Part shown: piece by piece, positions 5,707 through 11,437 of the stretch
Numbering within the stretch: position 1 is the first letter of the stretch
How the letters are laid out: the number at the start of each line of letters is the position of its first letter
Source of the DNA: Methylacidiphilaceae bacterium UBA1321
GTDB lineage: Bacteria; Verrucomicrobiota; Verrucomicrobiia; Methylacidiphilales; UBA1321
DNA length: 11,437 nucleotides
NCBI GenBank assembly: GCA_002306945.1
Contig: DBTH01000104.1
Span: forward strand, 1 to 11,437
Reading direction: 5' to 3'
The notes under the pieces: generated by a model
Told to the model about the DNA's origin: nothing
What the model saw: only the letters and a program-made list of their open reading frames with translations
The model's database searches: none
Position numbers and translations under genes: made by a program

Positions 5707-6069
5707 TCACAATGGGAATAGAACCCACGCTTTGAAGGGACGCTCTTCCTTTTGAATGGTTATCTCCGGTAATTCCCTTGTAGTTGCATTCGCGGGTTTA
5801 GGGTAGAGGCAAGAATCGATCTTGCCGTTCCAGCCGACTAAGCGGATTCCTGAAAGCGAATCACGGCAGCGCTTGCGTAGCTCCATTCGTCCTAACCAAG
5901 CACTATCCATGACCTTGGTCTCTTGCCACCGCTGCACCCATTGCTGATGGCCAGAAAGCAACACCATCGACGCAATCGATATCGCGACCCCAAGAAGACT
6001 CATTGCTACCAAGAGTTCAATTAGGGTCATACCAACACGGCGCCGAGTCAGGGCTTTAGTACCGTTCAA
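5707..6069 (-). CDS. Minor pseudopilin, GspJ/PilW-like
   Basis: After a short basic leader ending RRRVG comes MTLIELLVAMSLLGVAISIASMVLL, the hallmark of type IV prepilins: cleavage after Gly, N-methylated first residue, Glu at +5 and a hydrophobic helix. The rest (WVQRWQETKVMDSAWLGRMELRKR and a short Cys-containing end) is the small periplasmic part. The start is uncertain. I chose the TTG at 6067-6069, which gives a 13-residue leader, 120 residues in total and AAGGGA nearby; it overlaps the previous gene by 14 bases. An ATG at 6135 would give a 35-residue leader and a larger overlap. It is the last gene of the operon and ends 19 bases from the convergent CBM3-like gene. The family within the pseudopilins is inferred from order and motif. 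Confidence 0.75.
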   Translation of the reverse strand: MNGTKALTRRRVGMTLIELLVAMSLLGVAISIASMVLLSGHQQWVQRWQETKVMDSAWLGRMELRKRCRDSLSGIRLVGWNGKIDSCLYPKPANATTRELPEITIQKEERPFKAWVLFPL

Positions 6070-6391
6070 GCCACAATTCCCTTCCCGGCCCGCCTTGCCG
6101 ATCCTTCCAAATGCCGTGTATCCGACATCCATCATGCTCTGTCCAACGCCGCGTCACGGAAAAGTCTCCCGTAGCGTCGCGCAGTTGTGCCGTGGCCGAG
6201 TCCCCCGGCCTCCCTGCTCCCGCCGCGGAATGCACGAGCGAGTCCAGGACGCGTTCGGCGTGGAATCTCCTTATGCCGCCCTGGTTCCAAGCGGATTTGT
6301 AGAGAAATCTCGCAACCGGGAATAGGACCGTCCCGGCGATGGCCACCGCTACCAGCACCTCCAGCAACGTCATCCCCCGGCCCTTGGTCAC
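6056..6391 (-). CDS. Minor pseudopilin, GspI/PilV-like
   Basis: The leader is very short (Met-Thr-Lys-Gly-Arg-Gly) and is followed by MTLLEVLVAVAIAGTVLFPVARFL, with the cleavage Gly, the +5 Glu and the hydrophobic helix of type IV prepilins. The mature protein is about 105 residues, small even for GspI. The start is the GTG at 6389-6391, which overlaps the stop of the previous gene as GTGA and has GGAG 6 bases before it. The same frame runs much further upstream, but that part is the shadow of the preceding gene. Such minor pseudopilins form the tip complex that primes pseudopilus or pilus assembly with GspK/PilX-like partners, which fits the gene order. Whether the machine is a secretion system or a pilus cannot be decided from this protein. 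Confidence 0.75.
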   Translation of the reverse strand: MTKGRGMTLLEVLVAVAIAGTVLFPVARFLYKSAWNQGGIRRFHAERVLDSLVHSAAGAGRPGDSATAQLRDATGDFSVTRRWTEHDGCRIHGIWKDRQGGPGRELWLERY

Positions 6392-7698
6392 CGCACGCTC
6401 CAGGAAGCGGGCTCTCCTCGTCCAGTCCATGGAATCGCAATCACCATCGTGGAATCGGCGACAGAGGACAAGTTCGCCTGGTCCAGCCTTCCTTCCCAAG
6501 GAACGCCCTTTTGGTCGTGGTAAAGGAGAAACTGGGCCAGAACACTGCCCTGAACTTTGCCGCGGATCTCCGCTCCCCCACGGCAAATCCACACACCCTT
6601 CCAGGTCATGGCCGAATCGGACAGAAAATGCATCTGACGGGACGAGCTTCCCTGATGGCGCCCCGCGTACACCACCGTCCCTGTTCCTCGCCGTGTTCCG
6701 ATTCTGACGATGCTCGATGATATGGAATCCCCTGGAAAAGCCGGATTCGGATGCGCTGCGCCCAACAAGTGGAAAAGTCCGCCCCGAGCATCTACGGTGT
6801 CCGCAAGAAGCAAAAGCGAGTCCTTGGACAGGATTTGACCTTCCAGGTGCAGGTCCCCGCGGATCAGGAGATTTGTCCGCGACGCGAACAGGACATCCTT
6901 CGCCTCCACCTTGCCTTCCACCAGCAGCCTGCGGGAAAGCGATACGACATGCAACAGCTTGGCATCCCGGATGCGGAGGACTCCGTCGCATCGGAACTCG
7001 GCGTCCCGGACATCACCGGTGACATCGCAGGTGTCCGTGGACCACCGGGAGAAAGAAAGGCCGGAGTCGATCGGGGCACCCAGGTACCAAGCGTGGTCGG
7101 CACCCGTCCACCATGCCTCGACGACATCCGTTCGGGGCATGAGCGCCGGGTTCGGCGACCAGAGGTCGGGACGGGCAGCGAATTGCGAGGACGTCCCTCC
7201 GAACGAACCGGATACCGATCCGTTCCCCCAATAGGTTCCGCGCAGCGAGGAACCTTGGAGGATCTGCAGATTCTGTCCTCCGTCAAGGATTCCCAGGCAG
7301 GGCATGGAATCGCCCCTCGCCGACCCTCCGACTACCACGGTTCGGACGAGGTCGGTGTCTCGGCCCACAAACAGGCGCGCATCCACCCTCACCAGCGCTC
7401 CCCAGGGGCGTACATTAACCCGGAATCCGGCGCGGTGGGGCTCAAGCCAGACCATCTCCGACCATTCCTCGGGTCCGAGCAGGGAGTCTGCCTTCCATCG
7501 CATTCGACAGTAGGAAAGGGCACTTTCCAGCAGTGCCTCGCGTTGGGCCTCCAGATGGTCTCGATGGGAAAGGCTGTCCGTACCCCTGACCTGCAGCATA
7601 ACACCTGTCACCAGGAACCCGAGGAGGATCAGGATCCCCAGGACGAAGATCAAAGCCACCCCCCTGCGTTCAGGGGTCGAGGTGCCTGCGCTGCCCAT
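6388..7698 (-). CDS. GspK/PilX-like tip pseudopilin with a large solenoid-like body
   Basis: The N-terminus, basic ERR then G13 and VALIFVLGILILLGFLVTGV, is that of a processed pseudopilin. There is no Glu at +5 (Phe18 there), as in GspK, the tip subunit. At 436 residues it is longer than a usual GspK (about 300-330). After about residue 110 the sequence has many short hydrophobic strands with turns (LRIRDAKLLHVVSLSRRLLV, then VLFASRTNLLIRGDLHLEGQ, then SLLLLADTVDARGG), which read like a right-handed beta-solenoid. I see no clear sign of the standard GspK fold. The ATG at 7698 overlaps the upstream gene by 29 bases and is the only start that keeps the leader. The gene ends in a GTGA overlap with the next pseudopilin. 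The role is tip or initiation subunit, by analogy. Confidence 0.68.
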   Translation of the reverse strand: MGSAGTSTPERRGVALIFVLGILILLGFLVTGVMLQVRGTDSLSHRDHLEAQREALLESALSYCRMRWKADSLLGPEEWSEMVWLEPHRAGFRVNVRPWGALVRVDARLFVGRDTDLVRTVVVGGSARGDSMPCLGILDGGQNLQILQGSSLRGTYWGNGSVSGSFGGTSSQFAARPDLWSPNPALMPRTDVVEAWWTGADHAWYLGAPIDSGLSFSRWSTDTCDVTGDVRDAEFRCDGVLRIRDAKLLHVVSLSRRLLVEGKVEAKDVLFASRTNLLIRGDLHLEGQILSKDSLLLLADTVDARGGLFHLLGAAHPNPAFPGDSISSSIVRIGTRRGTGTVVYAGRHQGSSSRQMHFLSDSAMTWKGVWICRGGAEIRGKVQGSVLAQFLLYHDQKGVPWEGRLDQANLSSVADSTMVIAIPWTGRGEPASWSVR

Positions 7699-8113
7699 CG
7701 TGTTCCAAATCTACACCACCCGGTGTCACGGCTTTCACGGTCCAACCGAAGGCCAAGCTCCCGGGGTGGACCAGTTCCGTTGCAAGATTCAACCCCAAGA
7801 TGGCCATCGGAGGGTCTCCGCCCAAAAAGCCTTTGATGGTAGGGAGGGGAATCGGCGGAATGTCCAGGGCAGGGAGCGATTTGTGTATCGCAATTTTCTT
7901 TGGAGCCACGCGCTTGGACGTATCCTCTGGAGGTACCCACGGCCCCCGGAACGGGTCCCGACCCAAGGACAGATCCGAGCCGGAATGAGAAGGAAAAGAC
8001 TTTGCCTGGTCGACTTGAACGTGCTTCGTTTGCAGCCAGCCTGTGCGCCAGAGCGCCCACCCCCATACACCAAGCGCGGTCACCAACAAGGAAATGAACA
8101 GGGGCCGGCGCAT
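7670..8113 (-). CDS. PilP/GspC-like inner-membrane clamp protein
   Basis: The 147-residue product has one N-terminal membrane helix (PLFISLLVTALGVWGWALW, residues 4-22), a Pro-rich linker (PALDIPPIPLPTIKG), and a small C-terminal beta domain (PMAILGLNLATELVHPGSLAFGW, then VKAVTPGGVDLEHDGQ). This is the arrangement of the homology region of GspC and of PilP, which connects the inner-membrane complex to the secretin N-domains. It is shorter than GspC and has no PDZ domain. The ATG at 8111-8113 shares one base with the previous stop (TGATG) and has AGGAG well placed, so it is preferred over longer starts in the same frame. Cysteine is absent, so it is not a PilP-type lipoprotein. Confidence 0.68.
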   Translation of the reverse strand: MRRPLFISLLVTALGVWGWALWRTGWLQTKHVQVDQAKSFPSHSGSDLSLGRDPFRGPWVPPEDTSKRVAPKKIAIHKSLPALDIPPIPLPTIKGFLGGDPPMAILGLNLATELVHPGSLAFGWTVKAVTPGGVDLEHDGQRRHLDP

Positions 8114-8568
8114 CAATCGCTCCTGCATTCCAACTCGAACTGGGCCATGACGGGACCGCCTCGCGGATCCAATGTGCGCAGGGACCAGGACTGGATGCGG
8201 CAGGGGATGGCCGGCGATTCGAGTCTTCCCACCCAACCCACGAGTTGGGGGAAAGCTCCTTTCGCCTGAAGATGGATCCCAAGATTTGTGCCAGATCTCG
8301 TGGTTTCCAACGCGTGCAGCTCCACACCTGCCTGATCGGCGCTCGAACGCAAGGGGGCTGCAAAATCAGTGGCAGAAACGCTTGGTTCCATGGAATCCAA
8401 ATGAGGGCTTAGGGCCTTAGCGAGGTGTGACTGGAGTGAATCACGTTCCGATCTCGACGACTGGAACGCGTTCCAGGCAGGCATCCCCCCCCCGCGCACA
8501 GACAGCGCAACAAGGAAAAGGCCCATTGCGATCCCGCCAATCTTCCAAGCCAGCGAGCGGGTGTTCAC
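8113..8568 (-). CDS. PilO/GspM-like inner-membrane protein
   Basis: The 151-residue product starts with a membrane helix (IGGIAMGLFLVALSV, residues 10-24), continues with a heptad-like stretch (FQSSRSERDSLQSHLAKAL), and ends with a small alpha/beta domain (PLRSSADQAGVELHALET, then GAFPQLVGWVGRLES). This is the PilO/GspM plan: a partner of PilN/GspL in the inner-membrane assembly platform. Sequence is poorly conserved in this family, so position between the GspL-like and PilP-like genes carries much of the weight. The start is a GTG at 8566-8568 that overlaps the preceding stop as GTGA, with GGGGA upstream. Confidence 0.7.
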   Translation of the reverse strand: MNTRSLAWKIGGIAMGLFLVALSVRGGGMPAWNAFQSSRSERDSLQSHLAKALSPHLDSMEPSVSATDFAAPLRSSADQAGVELHALETTRSGTNLGIHLQAKGAFPQLVGWVGRLESPAIPCRIQSWSLRTLDPRGGPVMAQFELECRSD

Positions 8569-9890
8569 GGCATCCCCGATTGGATGCCCAGATGGAGCAG
8601 TGGCGCGGAGATGGTCCCCACCCGCTCATGGCTCCATCGTTCGGGAGACCAGGTTTCCGTGGATTGGATCTTGAGATTCCCAGGTAGGCCTTTCAAGCAA
8701 TTCGAGACCCCATCGGGACCCGAAGAGGTCCACGCCGTCAAAGTTTGGTTAAATCGGTCCTCGCTGCGCTTCCCAGACCAATCCTCCACCCAGGCGCCTT
8801 CTGGCCAGCAGCGCGAGACGGCGGCCAGGCTCGGCGCCAGTCCCCCACCACTGCGACGGAACGCGTCGTCCCATTCGCGGAGGCGACGGTTGCGTGCGTC
8901 CATTCGGTCCAATTGTTCCAGCCGATTTCGGTACTTGCCGATTTCCATTTGGAGTCTGACGTTTGTTCGTTGCTGCACGTTTGTGGCAACGAGAATCCCC
9001 ACAGACAGGATCCCCACCACGAATGCCAGAGACAGACCGCGCCAAATCCAGTGCGACGCCTCGATTCTGCCTCGGGCGTCGATGGCCAAGGAACCATCGA
9101 CCGATTCGTCCAACGCATCCTTCCCTCGATTCAAGGCGACGGCGGCGGCGAATCTAAAATCTTCCGGGATAGCTCTGGCTGTGATGCTCCAAGGTGTGTC
9201 CAGTTTTCGCGGATCCTTGCCTTCAGCGTCCAGAAGCCCGGCCGATGACGCGTCCAGGTAGGCAACAAGTGCTGATTCCCAATCTGGAAGGCTTGTGGGG
9301 ATCTCCTGATGTAAGGTGAGCCATTCGGTGCCAAGAAGGGCAGGATCCTCTCGGCCGCCATCCAGTTCCAGGAATCGTTCGATGCGATCCTCGCGCATGA
9401 ACCAGACCTGGGCCAACCGCGCCAACACCCGGACAGCTATCCAGACCGGAGGACAAGAAGCAGGATTCAGCAACCCGGGAAGAAGTACCGACGCCGAATG
9501 GACGGAATCCGGCTCATCCAGTCCGGTTGCCCGCAGCGCGGATTCCAGATGTCCAGCACGCCACCAAAAATCCCAGTGCGGTACCGGCTGTGTTTCGGCC
9601 ATCCGCTCCAAATCTTCGGGAAGGACGGCGGGAAGGGATGGATCGTCCGACCCGGGCAGCACATGGTGGACAGGGAAACCACCGAGAGCCACGCGAACAC
9701 CGCGGGAAGCCAAACGAAGCTTTCGAGCCCAGTCCTCAAGGTCGGAATTGTTGGCACGCTCTTGCCAAGCGGGTTGCCAACCACCGGGGCGGCGTTCCAA
9801 CCGAATCAGACGAGCATCGTTTGGAGACAGATCCATCCCCCAAAGGGACCAGGGGCCAAGCCAGCCCGCCATTTTCCCAATTCGGTCCAT
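8565..9890 (-). CDS. GspL-like protein (PilM-PilN fusion)
   Basis: The first 260 residues of this 441-residue protein look like the cytoplasmic actin-like domain of GspL/PilM: LSPNDARLIRLERRPGGW near the start and the closing FRFAAAVALNRGKDAL. A membrane helix follows (about 281-304, WRGLSLAFVVGILSVGILVA), then a coiled coil (about 306-345, rich in Arg, Gln, Glu, Leu), then a short periplasmic ferredoxin-like domain as in PilN. In type IVa pilus systems PilM and PilN are separate; here they are one chain, as in GspL of type II secretion. GspL-type proteins recruit the assembly ATPase and contact GspM. The ATG at 9888-9890 comes 2 bases after the secretin stop with GGAG upstream; a longer start at 10022 would reach deep into the secretin gene. 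The actin-like domain is divergent and no nucleotide motif is clear. Confidence 0.75.
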   Translation of the reverse strand: MDRIGKMAGWLGPWSLWGMDLSPNDARLIRLERRPGGWQPAWQERANNSDLEDWARKLRLASRGVRVALGGFPVHHVLPGSDDPSLPAVLPEDLERMAETQPVPHWDFWWRAGHLESALRATGLDEPDSVHSASVLLPGLLNPASCPPVWIAVRVLARLAQVWFMREDRIERFLELDGGREDPALLGTEWLTLHQEIPTSLPDWESALVAYLDASSAGLLDAEGKDPRKLDTPWSITARAIPEDFRFAAAVALNRGKDALDESVDGSLAIDARGRIEASHWIWRGLSLAFVVGILSVGILVATNVQQRTNVRLQMEIGKYRNRLEQLDRMDARNRRLREWDDAFRRSGGGLAPSLAAVSRCWPEGAWVEDWSGKRSEDRFNQTLTAWTSSGPDGVSNCLKGLPGNLKIQSTETWSPERWSHERVGTISAPLLHLGIQSGMP

Positions 9891-9892
9891 CC

Positions 9893-11437
9893 TCACTTCT
9901 CCAAGGCGTTCAAAACCTTGGTCGGATTCACGTTGGAATCGTCTCCGTAGTAGATATGCGGCGTCACGAAGATCAGAAGTTGGTTTCGCGTCTTCTGTGT
10001 CGTCCGATTCTTGAACAGCCATCCCAGGATCGGGATGGAACCCAGCAACGGCACCTGGCTGTAGACGTTGTTGTTGGTCTCCTTGACCAATCCACCCAGG
10101 ACGATCGTCTCCCCTTCGCGCAAGCGCACCTTGGATTTCAATTTGCGATGGTTGATGGTGGGAGGTGTATTCGCATCAAACGAGCCTTCCGGTTCCGAGA
10201 AGTCCGGCACAATGTCGCAAGTGATCTCGCCCTTGCCAGTGACGTAAGGAGTCACCGTGAGGGTAACGTCGGCCTGGATCTTCTCGAATCGCTGGGAGGT
10301 CTGCACTGTGTTGCCCGTCGTGGAAGACAAATCAGTCTCGGTCTTGAGGAGGAAGTATTGCGTCTGGCCGATGCTGATGGTGGCCTCGGAACCATTTAGC
10401 GTGGCCACCTGTGGGCGCGAACGGATCTCCAGGAGCTTTTCTTGCTCCATGGCGCTGATCTTGACGAAGAAATCCTTGGGCAGAGTGACGACGTCGCGGA
10501 TACCGGGGATGGCCGCCAGCACGGCGTTGCCATCGTCGCGGTTGAAGATCTGCTCGAAGTTGGGATAGATGGCCCGACTATTGGATCCTTTCCCCGCCTC
10601 CCCCAGGAAGGCGGTGGCTCCGATCGCGCGAATCTTGTCCATGTTCACGTCCACCACCAGGGCCTCAATGAGAATCTGAGGCACAGGGAAATCGACGCTC
10701 TCCACGAATTGGCGGATCCCTTCGATGGATTCCCGCGAGCCCAGCACCATGATGCCGTTGTGGCTCTTGACTAACTTGAGTTGGGTATTCTTGATCACAT
10801 TGGGCGGCACTATGTCCAGAACATCTTCCGCCTTCATATGCTTGAGCACGATCAGCTCGGTGTTGGTGACCCCCGCTGTGCCCACAGGACCCACGAACCA
10901 TGCATTTTCCCGCTTCCACCAGGTAAAATCGGTTCCCGAAAGCAGGAAGTCAAGCGCCTGCGACAGGGGAACCTTGGTCACGCGCAGGGTGGCACTTCCT
11001 GTGAGGTTCCCCACTACCACCAAATTCACCCCCAGACGCGACCCCAGCATGGGGATCAGGTCCTTCAGGGGCGCTCCATTGGCTTCCAGCGTCACGAGGG
11101 AATCGGGGTCCACTGTCACACGCGTGGCAAATCCACCACCGCCTTGGTCCGAGGGTTTCCAGGGCAACGCCGAGAAGCTGTAGACTCCCGAGGAATTTCG
11201 CACCTGGAGACCTGCGTTCTCCGCGATCATGGTCAGCGCCTTTCCTAATGGCATCTTCTGCAGGAAGAGGGCCACCGAGCCCGAAGCCCCCTTGTCGACC
11301 ACCACCGTGGTCTGGGTGGCGTCGCCGATAGCACGCGCCACCTTGTCAATGGGAGCATCTTGAGCATCCAGGGTCAAGGCTGCGTCTGACCAGGATACTA
11401 CACACTTGGGCTCAGGCGGGGGGGGGGGGGGGGAGGG
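9893..11437 (-). CDS. Secretin (GspD/PilQ family), 5' end cut by the window edge
   Basis: This is the outer-membrane channel subunit of a type II secretion or type IV pilus-like machine. About 514 residues are visible. Two STN-like N-domains come first (LTLDAQDAPIDKVARAIGD, then ANGAPLKDLIPMLGSRLGV), followed by an N1-like KH fold (LKHMKAEDVLDIVPP...GIMVLGSRESIEGIRQF). The secretin barrel ends with GETIVLGGLVKE, VPLLGSIPILGWLFKN and NQLLIFVTPHI, the family signature. The frame remains open to 11437 and reads PSPPPPPPEPKC at the edge, so signal peptide and start are outside; a TTG at 11377 is not the start. It is the first gene of the operon within this window. GspD and PilQ cannot be told apart here; the GspL-like and GspK-like neighbours lean toward type II secretion. 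No pilotin-binding tail is evident after the barrel. Confidence 0.93.
   Translation of the reverse strand, partial: PSPPPPPPEPKCVVSWSDAALTLDAQDAPIDKVARAIGDATQTTVVVDKGASGSVALFLQKMPLGKALTMIAENAGLQVRNSSGVYSFSALPWKPSDQGGGGFATRVTVDPDSLVTLEANGAPLKDLIPMLGSRLGVNLVVVGNLTGSATLRVTKVPLSQALDFLLSGTDFTWWKRENAWFVGPVGTAGVTNTELIVLKHMKAEDVLDIVPPNVIKNTQLKLVKSHNGIMVLGSRESIEGIRQFVESVDFPVPQILIEALVVDVNMDKIRAIGATAFLGEAGKGSNSRAIYPNFEQIFNRDDGNAVLAAIPGIRDVVTLPKDFFVKISAMEQEKLLEIRSRPQVATLNGSEATISIGQTQYFLLKTETDLSSTTGNTVQTSQRFEKIQADVTLTVTPYVTGKGEITCDIVPDFSEPEGSFDANTPPTINHRKLKSKVRLREGETIVLGGLVKETNNNVYSQVPLLGSIPILGWLFKNRTTQKTRNQLLIFVTPHIYYGDDSNVNPTKVLNALEK
11418..11433. repeat. Run of 16 G at the window edge
   Basis: Sixteen consecutive G lie four bases from the end of the window. 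On the - strand they encode prolines in the N-terminal linker of the secretin. The position at the very end suggests an assembly or read artefact, though a real proline tract or unstable homopolymer is possible. Confidence 0.6.

Noticed and set aside
6056..6991. 311-codon version of the GspI-like gene
   Set aside because: The part before 6391 is a shadow of the GspK-like gene; the GTG at 6391 gives a proper short prepilin leader, a GTGA overlap and a good ribosome binding site.
6751..7836. 361-codon + strand open frame
   Set aside because: It lies opposite the GspK-like and PilP-like genes, which have clear N-terminal motifs and coupled starts.

Overview
The window comes from a Gram-negative, nitrogen-fixing bacterium with mostly GC-rich DNA (one nifE line, 1261-1320, counts to about 67% G+C). 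It has three parts. (1) A complete nifE-nifN-nifB set on the + strand (277-4472) lies behind a sigma54-like -24/-12 promoter (206-222). (2) A junction region (4473-5687) holds a cluster of strong hairpins, the C-terminal remnant of a broken gene on the - strand, and an AT-richer + strand gene for a small protein that looks like a family-3 carbohydrate-binding module. (3) A tightly packed - strand operon (11437 down to 5707) encodes envelope parts of a type II secretion or type IV pilus-like machine. The secretin plus possible carbohydrate-binding protein would fit a biomass-degrading lineage such as uncultured Fibrobacterota, but that is a weak inference; nothing here fixes the taxonomy.

Nif part: NifE and NifN form the alpha2beta2 scaffold on which the precursor made by NifB (NifB-co, an Fe8S9C cluster) is matured to FeMo-co. 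All expected Fe-S cysteines are visible. The nifE stop and nifN start are 1 base apart, with the nifN ribosome binding site inside nifE. nifB follows after 67 bases with its own strong ribosome binding site. nifH, nifD and nifK are not in the window. About 280 bases with no recognisable gene precede nifE, so nifENB looks like its own transcription unit.

Secretion/pilus part, in transcription order: secretin (5' end cut off by the window edge inside a poly-G run), a GspL-like PilM-PilN fusion, PilO/GspM, PilP/GspC, a large GspK/PilX-like pseudopilin with a solenoid-like body, and two small pseudopilins with classic MTLLE/MTLIE N-termini. Most junctions overlap (GTGA, TGATG) or are separated by only 2 bases, which implies translational coupling. 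ATPase, inner-membrane platform protein, major pilin and prepilin peptidase are not in the window. The order (D, L, M, C, K, then two small pseudopilins) matches neither the textbook gsp nor the pilMNOPQ order.

The most worthwhile second looks are the stand-alone low-GC CBM3-like gene beside a decayed gene, the unusual pseudopilin body, the hairpin cluster after nifB, the two inverted repeats around the nifE promoter, and the near-identical 14-base motif ahead of both nifN and nifB. I see no convincing evidence of a wholly new biological system.
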